Assembly (NCBI GenBank): GCA_011524805.1
Contig: WTJO01000014.1
Span: 1-16,779 of the forward strand
Reading direction: 5' to 3'
DNA: 16,779 nt
From: Alphaproteobacteria bacterium
GTDB lineage: Bacteria; Pseudomonadota; Alphaproteobacteria; Puniceispirillales; Puniceispirillaceae
Part shown: piece after piece, positions 1 through 6,891 of the stretch
Layout: every line of letters begins with the position of its first letter
How positions within the stretch are numbered: position 1 is the stretch's first letter
Notes under the pieces: generated by a model
What the model was told of the DNA's origin: nothing
The model's database searches: none
Seen by the model: the letters and a program-made list of their open reading frames with translations, nothing else
Translations under genes and position numbers: made by a program

Positions 1-657
1 GACCTCGCCTTTCGGGCCTCGGCCATATTTTGGCGGGTCAAGCATGATGCCGTCATATTGGCGCCCGCGTCTGACTTCCTTGTAAACAAAGCGCCCAGCA
101 TCTTCTGTAATGAATCTGATTGGTGCATCATCCAGACTGGCCAGCGCACGATTATCAAATGCCTGTGCAATGGCTTTCTTGCTGGCATCAATATGGGTTA
201 CCTCAGCCCCAGCGTGGGCGGCATGCAGACTGGCCAGCCCTGAATAGGCAAACAGGTTCAACAGACGCGGTGCGCGGCCATGCTGTGTGATAAATGCTTC
301 AATCTTTGGCGCGCACCATAGCCAGTGCGGGCTTTGCTCTGGAAAAAACCCCAGATGCCTGAACGGGGTAGGCATGGCATGAAAGGCAATATTGTCAAAC
401 TGCATATCCCATTTTTCAGGCAGATGTGACGATAACTGCCATCTGCCCTTATCTTCGGCAGAAGCCGTAAAGGTGCCATCTGCGGCGCGCCATATGCTAT
501 CGTCAAAAAACGGTGTCCACATAGCTTGCGGTTCCGGCCTGATAAAATGAAACCTGCCAAACCGTTCCAGCTTGCGCCCATGCCCGCTATCTATTAGGGC
601 ATAATCCTGCCAGCCTTCTGGGGGCAGGCAGTGAAATTCCGTTACTCTATGCATCAT
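1..657 (-). CDS. Class I SAM-dependent methyltransferase (RlmI-like), 3' end cut by window edge
   Basis: The frame is open from the left edge to ATG codons at 654, 657 and 675, giving about 219 residues, so the C-terminus lies outside the window. Two methyltransferase signatures are visible: the SAM-binding motif I region NLFAYSG near residue 133, followed by an acidic strand end (THIDAS), and a catalytic-loop motif DPPKYGRGPKGE near residue 206. The DPPK(F/Y)G form is typical of RlmI/RlmK-type and related RNA methyltransferases, so an rRNA base is a plausible substrate, but this is inferred from the family. The start is uncertain because no clear Shine-Dalgarno sequence precedes any of the three ATGs. 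The gene is divergent from the Lrp-type regulator and shares its AT-rich upstream region. Confidence 0.8.
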   Translation of the reverse strand, partial: MMHRVTEFHCLPPEGWQDYALIDSGHGRKLERFGRFHFIRPEPQAMWTPFFDDSIWRAADGTFTASAEDKGRWQLSSHLPEKWDMQFDNIAFHAMPTPFRHLGFFPEQSPHWLWCAPKIEAFITQHGRAPRLLNLFAYSGLASLHAAHAGAEVTHIDASKKAIAQAFDNRALASLDDAPIRFITEDAGRFVYKEVRRGRQYDGIMLDPPKYGRGPKGEV

Positions 658-795
658 GTGCCAGATGATGCCCATTGTTTGGCGGTTTTACAAGCCATCA
701 GCCTGTGAAAAAATTTTCTAAAATATAAATGATTTTACTAGAATATTAGATTAATATTTTATCTACCATATCGTTTCTGACAAAAGAGAATATAG
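658..795. promoter_or_regulatory. Divergent intergenic region between methyltransferase and lrp-type gene
   Basis: This is a gap of about 138 bases, markedly AT-rich from about 710 to 770, that must hold the promoters of both divergent genes. It contains the perfect inverted repeat AATATTA-GAT-TAATATT (742-758) and an overlapping Lrp-box-like sequence, listed separately. A weak purine stretch (AGAG, 785-788) lies seven bases before the lrp ATG and is the likely ribosome binding site. No convincing -35/-10 pair could be fixed for either direction. Confidence 0.5.
739..753 (+). promoter_or_regulatory. Lrp-box-like operator, candidate autoregulatory site
   Basis: TAGAATATTAGATTA matches the E. 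coli Lrp consensus YAGHAWATTWTDCTR at 13 of 15 positions by eye; the mismatches are positions 11 and 13. It overlaps a perfect 7+7 inverted repeat with a three-base spacer at 742-758. It lies 42 bases upstream of the start of an Lrp/AsnC-family gene, where members of that family commonly bind to regulate themselves. Binding by this particular regulator is inferred. Confidence 0.45.
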
Positions 796-1263
796 ATGAA
801 CCTAGATAAAACAGATATCCAGATTCTGGATATATTACAGGAAGATGCATCAAAGCCGGTTGCAGATATTGCGGCCAGGGTCGGGCTGTCTGTCACCCCA
901 TGCTGGCGGCGGATTCAGAAGCTGGAAGAAACAGGCATCATCAGACAGCGTGTTGCCTTGCTGGATGCGGAAAAGCTGGGGCTTGGCATGTCGGTATTTG
1001 TGGCGATTAAAACTGACCAGCATAATGCAGACTGGCTAGCCGAATTTGCCAGCATGATTAAACAGAGTCCCGAAGTGGTGGAATTTTACCGGATGAGCGG
1101 CGAGGTAGATTATCTGCTGCGTGTGGTGGTGCCTGATATGGCGGCCTATGACAGATTCTACAAATCGCTTATCTCAACTGTGAAACTTAGCGATGTCAGC
1201 TCGTCCTTTGCGATGGAAGAAATCAAAAATTCTACCGCCCTGCCACTGGCCAGCAGCACATAA
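796..1263 (+). CDS. Lrp/AsnC family transcriptional regulator
   Basis: At 155 residues this is the usual length for the family. Residues 1-60 form the AsnC-type winged helix: an LDxxDxxIL-like opening (NLDKTDIQILDILQEDA), then the recognition helix region GLSVTPCWRRIQKLEETGII at about 30-49. Residues 65-145 form the RAM ligand-binding and oligomerisation domain, with the hallmark GEVDYLLRV at about 102-110 followed by VPDMAAYDRF. Such proteins sense amino acids or related small molecules and wrap DNA as dimers to octamers. The start follows a weak AGAG ribosome binding site. The upstream gap holds an Lrp-box-like sequence, so autoregulation is likely. It may also regulate the amine and amino acid genes nearby, but nothing proves that. 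It converges on the glycosyltransferase with only 19 bases between the stop codons. Confidence 0.93.
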   Translation: MNLDKTDIQILDILQEDASKPVADIAARVGLSVTPCWRRIQKLEETGIIRQRVALLDAEKLGLGMSVFVAIKTDQHNADWLAEFASMIKQSPEVVEFYRMSGEVDYLLRVVVPDMAAYDRFYKSLISTVKLSDVSSSFAMEEIKNSTALPLASST

Positions 1264-1282
1264 AATCGTTGCCTGCCAGTTG

Positions 1283-2317
1283 CTAGCGTGCAGGCTGGCT
1301 ATCCAGCAGGCTGGTGATGCGCTCGGTAAATGTCTGTCGAGAAAAGTGCGGCTTCCTGATATGGCTAAATATCTGATCGCGCAGACCTGCCAGCGCATCA
1401 GGATCATCTGCCAGACCTAGAATAGTCTGAACCCATTTATCTACATCATCAGCCTCAATAAGCGGGGCAATTTCGCCGCCATCCAGCATATAGTCTGCCC
1501 CTGATGTCGGGGTAGAGAGGATAGCTGTGCCGGCATCCATCATCTCAGCCAGTACATAGCCAAAGGGCTCATCTGTCGAGGGCAGGATAAATATATCTGT
1601 CTGGCTGGTCAGCGCATCCATATCTGTCCAGCCGGTAAAATCTATCTTGGCGCCTATCTGTGCGGCCATATTTTTAAGAGAGGCGCCCTCGGGGCCATCC
1701 CCTGCCAGTGTGAAGCAGATATCAGGGCGTTGCGCCTGCACAGCTGCGGCGATTGAGATAAACAGCCCGAAATTCTTTTTCCCTACAAACCTGCCTGCCG
1801 CGCTTACCCGTAACGATGCGTCAGCTTTAGATACAGGCAGACTGTCATATCTACAGTCATGATAATGTGGCAGCAGGATAAGCCTGTCATCTGTCCAGCC
1901 CTGCTGTTTTGCAAGCAAGATACTTTTCGGTGTCAGACAGATAAGCTGGTCTGCCGCACCAAAATGCGCTGGCTTGTCATTATGGCAGATGCCGATGACA
2001 TGCTGTGCCAGAGTGCGCGCCGCCGCACAGGCAAAGCCATTATGCACAAAGGCGATATTTGCCCTTTTGCCAGCTGCAGAATATCTGAACAGCGAGGGCA
2101 GGTGCCGCATAATTATCCGGCCGCCAGAGGTAAGCAAGCTACGCTCAGCCCTTGGGTGATAGTCGGCCAGCCACCGGCTAAATCTGTTATCAGGCGTGAT
2201 GGCGGCAAAGCGATATGGCGTATTTTCCAGTATCACGGATGCCCAGTCTATCAGAGCACGCTGGATACCGCCTTCTGTCTTGTCTGATGTGATGAATAAA
2301 ATGTCACAAGAATCCAT
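1283..2317 (-). CDS. GT4-like family glycosyltransferase
   Basis: The product is 344 residues with the two-lobed GT-B layout. The N-terminal acceptor lobe opens with ILFITSDKTEGGIQRAL (GG loop near residues 16-17). The C-terminal nucleotide-sugar lobe begins near residue 172 with AAGRFVGKKNF, continues with LAGDGPEG (about 204-211), and carries the EX7E signature E250/E258 in DEPFGYVLAE. This is characteristic of retaining GT4 enzymes that transfer sugars to lipids, polysaccharide or protein. Donor and acceptor cannot be told. It lies 30 bases behind the betB-like gene on the same strand and is probably co-transcribed, with AGGACAGG upstream as a possible ribosome binding site. Pairing with betaine aldehyde dehydrogenase is not an obvious functional link. 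A role in cell-surface or osmolyte glycosylation is open. Confidence 0.85.
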   Translation of the reverse strand: MDSCDILFITSDKTEGGIQRALIDWASVILENTPYRFAAITPDNRFSRWLADYHPRAERSLLTSGGRIIMRHLPSLFRYSAAGKRANIAFVHNGFACAAARTLAQHVIGICHNDKPAHFGAADQLICLTPKSILLAKQQGWTDDRLILLPHYHDCRYDSLPVSKADASLRVSAAGRFVGKKNFGLFISIAAAVQAQRPDICFTLAGDGPEGASLKNMAAQIGAKIDFTGWTDMDALTSQTDIFILPSTDEPFGYVLAEMMDAGTAILSTPTSGADYMLDGGEIAPLIEADDVDKWVQTILGLADDPDALAGLRDQIFSHIRKPHFSRQTFTERITSLLDSQPAR

Positions 2318-2347
2318 TATCAGGCCTGTCCTGTTACCGCCATGCTG

Positions 2348-3778
2348 TTATAGCTGGATGAAGGTCGCTTTAACTTCGGTATAGGCTTCAAGTGCATAAA
2401 TAGACCCCTCCCTGCCAATACCTGATTGTTTTGAGCCACCAAATGGCAGACCCGGTGGTATCAGATTATAGCTGTTGATCCAGACATTACCAGCCTGAAG
2501 CCTGTCTGCCACCCGATGCGCTCTGCCCAAATTTTCTGTCATGATACCTGCGCCCAGACCAAATTCTGTATTATTGGCACGGGCAATCGCTTCATCTTCA
2601 TCTGCAAAGCTGAGTACGGACATCACAGGGCCAAAAATCTCGTTCCGCACACATGCCATATCATCATGGCATTCTGTCAGGATGGTCGGCTGCATATAAA
2701 AGCCATTTTCCATGCCTTCAGGGAAAAGCCGCCTGCCGCCAAAGCATAATGTGGCGCCTTCTGCTTCTGCGGCGTTTACATCTGCAAGCACCTTTTGAAG
2801 ATGCGCATCCGATATCATCGCGCCCATCTGCATTTTCGGGTTCATGGGATCGCCGACCTGCATCTGTGCTGTTTTTTCGATCATGGCAGAGATAAATCTC
2901 TCTTTAAGTGTATCTTGCACGAATATGCGTGTGGCGTTTGAACATACTTCACCGGCTGTGTAGAAATTTGCATCCATAGCAGTCTGTACGGCCAGATCAA
3001 AGTTACAATCATCAAACACCAGCAACGGCGCTTTGCCACCAAGCTCAAGCGTGACTTTCTTCAGGCTTGCCGCAGATTGTGCCATAATCAGCCTGCCTGT
3101 ATCCACACCGCCTGTAAGCGATATTTTGGCAATCCTAGGATGCTGGCATATGGCCTGACCTATGATGTGATCACCATGCAGAACAGAAAACAGCCCGTCC
3201 GGCAGGCCGGCCTCTGCAAAAATTTCGGCCAGCAGATTGGCTGTAAGCGGTGTTTCTTCTGATGGTTTCAGGATAAAGCTATTGCCAGCCGCCAGCGCAG
3301 GTGCAGCCTTCCAGCAGGCAACCTGAACAGGATAATTCCATGCGCCGATACCGGCACAGACCCCCAGAGGCACCCGCATTGTATAGGCCATCTGGTCACC
3401 CCATTTATGCGCGGTGCCGTGATAGGTTGCACACAGGCTGGCAAAAAATTCAAAGGCTTCCGCTCCTGACGGCACATCGGCTGATACAGCTTCTGAATAT
3501 AATTTGCCGACATCACGCACTTCTGCTTCTGCCAGAATCTCGTTTTTTTCTGCCATTAGCCGCGCGATATTATTCAGTATTCTGGCACGCTCAAAGGCTG
3601 GCCGTGCTGCCCATGCCTGCTGTGCTGACAAGGCCTGCTGAACTGCCATATCCAGCATCTCGTCCGTTGCAGGTTCAATCTGTGCAATCACCTCGCCGGT
3701 GGCCGGATAGATTTTATCAAAAGGCGCGAGCGGGCTGGCAACTGGCTTGCCTGCGATTATGGAATGTATGTTTTGCAT
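2348..3778 (-). CDS. betB: Betaine aldehyde dehydrogenase-like NAD(P)-dependent aldehyde dehydrogenase
   Basis: At 476 residues this is a normal-length aldehyde dehydrogenase. The Rossmann and catalytic motifs are intact: WNYP with Asn148, KPSE with Lys171, the catalytic Glu245 in LELGGKAP and the nucleophile Cys279 in GEVCSNATR. The C-terminal block YNLIPPGLPFGGSKQSGIGRE followed by LEAYTEVK resembles BetB and related omega-amino-aldehyde dehydrogenases. The expected reaction is oxidation of betaine aldehyde to glycine betaine in the cytoplasm. A neighbouring aminoaldehyde, such as trimethylaminobutyraldehyde or aminobutyraldehyde, cannot be excluded. It heads a minus-strand unit with the glycosyltransferase and is divergent from an MttB-family gene, which supports a role in quaternary amine metabolism. 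No betA (choline dehydrogenase) lies in the window. A TAGAAT element at 3808-3813 on the minus strand may be its -10 box. Confidence 0.8.
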   Translation of the reverse strand: MQNIHSIIAGKPVASPLAPFDKIYPATGEVIAQIEPATDEMLDMAVQQALSAQQAWAARPAFERARILNNIARLMAEKNEILAEAEVRDVGKLYSEAVSADVPSGAEAFEFFASLCATYHGTAHKWGDQMAYTMRVPLGVCAGIGAWNYPVQVACWKAAPALAAGNSFILKPSEETPLTANLLAEIFAEAGLPDGLFSVLHGDHIIGQAICQHPRIAKISLTGGVDTGRLIMAQSAASLKKVTLELGGKAPLLVFDDCNFDLAVQTAMDANFYTAGEVCSNATRIFVQDTLKERFISAMIEKTAQMQVGDPMNPKMQMGAMISDAHLQKVLADVNAAEAEGATLCFGGRRLFPEGMENGFYMQPTILTECHDDMACVRNEIFGPVMSVLSFADEDEAIARANNTEFGLGAGIMTENLGRAHRVADRLQAGNVWINSYNLIPPGLPFGGSKQSGIGREGSIYALEAYTEVKATFIQL

Positions 3779-4025
3779 GTTACTTAGCCGAAATGTTCAA
3801 ATGCGTTATTCTATTTTCTCTGTTTACGCTTGCATCACAGCCCCTGATAAGTCAATGGCTGAACAGCGCCAGCCACACCCTGCTAGATGGGCTAATGCTG
3901 ACAGGCTGACAAAAGATAGGCAGAAAGCCATGGCGAAAAAACGCCACAAAATGACGGCATAAAGCTATTTGTTTGAAAACACAGGCGCAGTCTGTAAAGG
4001 TAGTGTTATTGTTTTCGCCAGATAA
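3779..4025. promoter_or_regulatory. Divergent intergenic region between betB-like and MttB-like genes
   Basis: These 247 bases separate divergent genes and should carry both promoters. On the minus strand TAGAAT (3813-3808) is one mismatch from a sigma70 -10 box, with no good -35. A short hairpin TGGCG-AAAAAA-CGCCA lies at 3931-3946 without a T-tract on the plus strand. A 35-codon basic ORF (3855-3962, plus strand) fits inside but lacks a ribosome binding site. I looked for cobalamin, glycine and SAM riboswitch-like architecture and saw none. No strong plus-strand promoter was evident. Confidence 0.45.
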
Positions 4026-4043
4026 ATGAGCCAGATAAATGAG
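4018..4043 (+). repeat. 13-bp perfect tandem duplication over the MttB-like start codon
   Basis: CCAGATAAATGAG occurs twice back to back (4018-4030 and 4031-4043), followed by a degenerate third copy, TCAGATATGAG (4044-4054). The first copy supplies the ATG at 4026 used here. The ATG inside the second copy (4039) hits a stop after four codons, and the ATG at 4050 in the degenerate copy is again in the gene frame. The unit is not a multiple of three, so duplication or loss would move start codons relative to the reading frame. Confidence 0.85.
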
Positions 4044-5639
4044 TCAGATATGAGCCCTGATACAGTTCCAGAACCCTCTTCGGACGCAAAGCCGGAGGGC
4101 GCATCGCCCAGACGAAGAGGGCGCAGACGGTCTGTCGGGGCAGAGACAGGCTCCCCACCTATCAATCAACAGCAATTTTTCAAGCCGCAAAATCATATGG
4201 CGCCACTTACGCCGCTATCTGATGATCACATCGCCGAGATTCATAACCAGTCTTTGCGTATCCTCTCAGAACTTGGCATTGAGGTAGATAGCGCAAACGC
4301 TCGCGCCGCCTATAAAGATGCTGGTGCTGATGTTGACGAGGCAAGCCATATTGTCAGGCTGGATGAGGCGCTGGTGATGCAGCTGGTTGCCTCGGCACCT
4401 GCCAGCTTCACCCTGACCCCCACAAACCCTGACAGGGCGCTGACGATAGGCGGCAATAATATTTATTTTGGCTTGGTCTCAGGCGCACCAAATGTGCATT
4501 GCGCGCTAAAGGGCAGGCGGACTGGCAATTTTGAAGATTATAAGAACCTGATCAAGCTGGGCCAGTATTTCAATGCTATCCATTTTTTTGGCAATCAGGC
4601 ACTTGCTCCGAATGATCTGGCGGTAAATACACGCCATCTGGATACGGTGCTTGTGAATCTTACCCTGTCTGACAAAATTTTCCTGACCATGTCAATTGGC
4701 GAGGTGAGGGTGTCTGATGCTGCCCAGATGCTAGCAATAGCGCGAGGTATCAGCCTTGACGAGCTTAGCCAGTCGCCAAGCTGTATTACCAACATCAATA
4801 TTAACAGCCCGCGTAAATTTGATACAGAAATGGCGGCCGCGGCCATGTATCTTGCCCGTCTTGGCCAGGCTGTTGTGGTTACGCCATTTACCTTGATGGG
4901 GGCAATGACCCCTGTGACCATGGCGGCCGCGCTTGCCCAGCAAAACGCCGAAGCGCTGATGGGGATTTGCCTAACACAGATAGTCAATCCGGGTGCGCCT
5001 GTTGTGTATGGCGGCTTTACCTCGAATGTTGATCTGAAAACAGGGGCACCTGCTTTTGGCACGCCTGAAAATACCCTTGCTAATATGGCAGGTGGCCAGC
5101 TTGCCCGTCATTATAACCTGCCCTATCGCACCTCTGCCTGTTCGGCGTCGAATTGTGTAGATGCACAGGGCATATGGGAAACTCAGATGGCGCTATGGGG
5201 CGCGGTAACAGGTCATGGCAATCTGATTTACCATGCAGCCGGCTGGCAGGAAGGCGGGCTGGTGGCAAGCTATGAGAAGCTGATTGTGGATATAGAAATG
5301 CTTCAGGCGATGCATAGAATACTCACTCCGCTATCGTTCTCAGAAGCTGATTTTGGCTTTGATGCACAGCGTCAGACACCGGCGGGCGGGCATTTCTTTG
5401 GTGCAGACCATACGCTTGAGCGCTATAAGACGGCCTTTTACAGCCCTATCCTGTCTGACTGGTCAAATAATGAGGCATGGGAGAAACAGGGCGGTCTGCG
5501 CGCTGATGAGCGGGCAACAGCTATCTGGCAACAGGCACTGGAAGACTATCAGCCACCTTCTATGCCGGCAGACAGAGTTGAAGCACTAGAGGCCTTTGTG
5601 AGCAAACGTAAAGAAGAGATAGGCACATCCGAAATTTAA
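4026..5639 (+). CDS. MttB superfamily (trimethylamine methyltransferase-like) protein, non-pyrrolysine
   Basis: The product is 537 residues. After an N-terminal extension of about 55 residues that is polar and contains an arginine cluster (RRRGRRR, 29-35), the body matches the MttB family throughout. Visible blocks include a GGFTSNVDLKTGAPAFGTPE-type segment, an ETQMALWGAV...HAAGWQEGGL block, and the C-terminal HFFGADHTLERYKTAFY...LSDWSN block near 455-485. Family members move a methyl group from a methylated amine to a corrinoid protein. Archaeal MttB uses pyrrolysine encoded by TAG, but here the frame has no internal stop, so this belongs to the non-Pyl branch that includes glycine betaine methyltransferase MtgB. 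The substrate is unknown. No corrinoid-binding protein is encoded in the window. It is the first gene of a four-gene plus-strand cluster and divergent from the betB-like gene. The start at 4026 lacks a clear Shine-Dalgarno sequence, and the in-frame ATG at 4050 is an alternative. Confidence 0.9.
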   Translation: MSQINESDMSPDTVPEPSSDAKPEGASPRRRGRRRSVGAETGSPPINQQQFFKPQNHMAPLTPLSDDHIAEIHNQSLRILSELGIEVDSANARAAYKDAGADVDEASHIVRLDEALVMQLVASAPASFTLTPTNPDRALTIGGNNIYFGLVSGAPNVHCALKGRRTGNFEDYKNLIKLGQYFNAIHFFGNQALAPNDLAVNTRHLDTVLVNLTLSDKIFLTMSIGEVRVSDAAQMLAIARGISLDELSQSPSCITNININSPRKFDTEMAAAAMYLARLGQAVVVTPFTLMGAMTPVTMAAALAQQNAEALMGICLTQIVNPGAPVVYGGFTSNVDLKTGAPAFGTPENTLANMAGGQLARHYNLPYRTSACSASNCVDAQGIWETQMALWGAVTGHGNLIYHAAGWQEGGLVASYEKLIVDIEMLQAMHRILTPLSFSEADFGFDAQRQTPAGGHFFGADHTLERYKTAFYSPILSDWSNNEAWEKQGGLRADERATAIWQQALEDYQPPSMPADRVEALEAFVSKRKEEIGTSEI

Positions 5640-5672
5640 CACCACAAATCTACATCAGTAAGGGAGCATGGG

Positions 5673-6530
5673 ATGACACATATTCTTATTGTTGAAGGTA
5701 ATAGTGAATCACTGGTGAGCGTTACATCCACAGGACAGATTAGAGGCGCAGCGGAGCGATATGCAGATGCGCTAACGCCGCTGGCAGAGGGGCTTACATT
5801 CTCGGTCACCCGCCCGCATTTTGAACATGATCCGGCACCACGGCCAGACTGGAACCAGATTGATGGGGTGGTTTTCACAGGTTCTGGCGTGTACTGGTCT
5901 GCAGATGATGACGAAGCCGCCTCTGCGCGTGATGTGATGGCAACTGCCTTTCAGAAAGGCAAGCCTGTATTTGGGTCTTGTTATGGTATGCAGATAGGCG
6001 CAGCTGTGCTGGGCGGCAGGGTGCAGGCAAACCCTAAGGGGGCAGAGCTGTTGATAGCCCGCAATATCCGCCAGACCAAAGCTGGTAAAGGCCATAGGTT
6101 ATATGCCGGAAAGCCGGAACAATTTGATGCGCTATGTATCCATCGTGATGATGTGGTGGAAATAGCCTCAGGGCTTGAAATTCTGGGAGAAAATGAACAT
6201 TGCGCTATCCAGTCTGTTGCCAGCAGGTCAGGTGATGTGACGTTCTGGGGCGTGCAATATCATCCCGAACTGGATTTTGAGGATATTGCCAGATATGTCA
6301 GACGCTCGGATGTTGAGGATTTTACGCAATTATCGCGCATGTCCGCCTGTCTTGGACGTGACGTATCTGATACGGACGAGCTGGTAGAAGATTTTAATCT
6401 GCTGGCACGACAGCCTGATAATCCTGCTCTGATCGAAAAATATGATGTCTCGCATTCTGTGGTAAGCCGTGATACTCATACATGTGAGTTGTCAAACTGG
6501 CTTCGGGCTGTTCAGGATGCTCACAGGTAA
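5673..6530 (+). CDS. Class I glutamine amidotransferase domain protein (GMP synthase GATase-like)
   Basis: The product is 285 residues. A single class I glutaminase fold spans about residues 1-215: the oxyanion region VVFTGSG (66-72), the nucleophile elbow GSCYG with Cys103, and the catalytic pair His197/Glu199 in WGVQYHPELDF. The triad is complete, so hydrolysis of glutamine or of a gamma-glutamyl compound is possible. The last 70 or so residues are helical and have no domain I recognise. No synthetase domain is fused, so it differs from GuaA. Free-standing proteins of this type act in amide transfer or gamma-glutamyl hydrolysis. It starts 33 bases after the MttB-like gene with AAGGGAG as ribosome binding site. 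An obvious idea is release of ammonia from, or amidation of, a gamma-glutamylated amine intermediate, but this is inference from context. Confidence 0.87.
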   Translation: MTHILIVEGNSESLVSVTSTGQIRGAAERYADALTPLAEGLTFSVTRPHFEHDPAPRPDWNQIDGVVFTGSGVYWSADDDEAASARDVMATAFQKGKPVFGSCYGMQIGAAVLGGRVQANPKGAELLIARNIRQTKAGKGHRLYAGKPEQFDALCIHRDDVVEIASGLEILGENEHCAIQSVASRSGDVTFWGVQYHPELDFEDIARYVRRSDVEDFTQLSRMSACLGRDVSDTDELVEDFNLLARQPDNPALIEKYDVSHSVVSRDTHTCELSNWLRAVQDAHR

Positions 6531-6550
6531 TTTTTGAGAGGAACAGGAAT

Positions 6551-6835
6551 ATGCCAGCATATTGGATAGTACGTGTAAATGTGATTGATGGCGATAAGCT
6601 GGCAGCCTATGCGCCGCTCGCTGCAGAGGCAGTAGCTGCACATGGTGGCCATTATCTGGCGCGCGGCGGTGAAGCTGTGTCCGTTGAAGGGGCGCATTAT
6701 GCGCGCAATGTGATTGTTCAATGGCCAGATTATCAGACCGCCACAAAAGCCTATCAGAGTGAAGAATATCAACGCGCTCTGGCTGCGCTTGATGGCGGGG
6801 CAGACAGGTTATTTGTCATAACCGAAGGGCTGTGA
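6551..6835 (+). CDS. DUF1330 family protein
   Basis: This small 94-residue protein has the DUF1330 pattern: an AYWIVRVNV first strand, a central GGHYLARGG turn, then a VIVQWPDYQTATKAYQSEEYQRAL segment, ending with an FVITEG strand. The family adopts a dimeric alpha-beta barrel fold; no reaction is established for it. A good ribosome binding site (GAGAGGAA) lies before the ATG, 20 bases after the amidotransferase stop, so the two genes are almost certainly co-transcribed. Related small barrel proteins often bind or isomerise small metabolites. Here it is best read as an accessory protein of the MttB-like cluster. Confidence 0.85.
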   Translation: MPAYWIVRVNVIDGDKLAAYAPLAAEAVAAHGGHYLARGGEAVSVEGAHYARNVIVQWPDYQTATKAYQSEEYQRALAALDGGADRLFVITEGL

Positions 6836-6891
6836 TGGCTATCTGTCCTGAGCTGGCGGCCAGTTCTGCTGCTGGAAGATAGAGGCTGGCC

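Noticed and set aside
1271..1295. An inverted repeat GCCTGC/GCAGGC between lrp and the glycosyltransferase
   Set aside because: A 13-base loop and no proper T-tract on either strand, so I would not call it a terminator.
1859..2287. A 142-codon plus-strand ORF antisense to the glycosyltransferase
   Set aside because: A shadow frame with random-looking residues, while the opposite strand carries clear GT4 motifs.
3301..3909. A 202-codon plus-strand ORF antisense to the betB-like gene
   Set aside because: The composition is the mirror of the well-supported dehydrogenase frame, with no recognisable domain and no ribosome binding site.
3779..4025. Cobalamin or other riboswitch ahead of the MttB-like gene
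   Set aside because: The gap is short and shows no extended paired architecture or terminator/antiterminator pair; only one five-base-pair hairpin was found.
4595..5062. A 155-codon minus-strand ORF antisense to the MttB-like gene
   Set aside because: Low-information Ala/Ser/Arg-rich shadow of a strongly conserved family on the plus strand.
4026..5639. Possible pyrrolysine (TAG) read-through in the MttB-like gene
   Set aside because: The frame is open over the full family length without any internal stop codon, so no amber read-through is needed.
6835..6882. A 15-codon ORF beginning in the DUF1330 stop (TGATG)
   Set aside because: Too short, with no own ribosome binding site and no known motif; it probably arises by chance in the operon gap.
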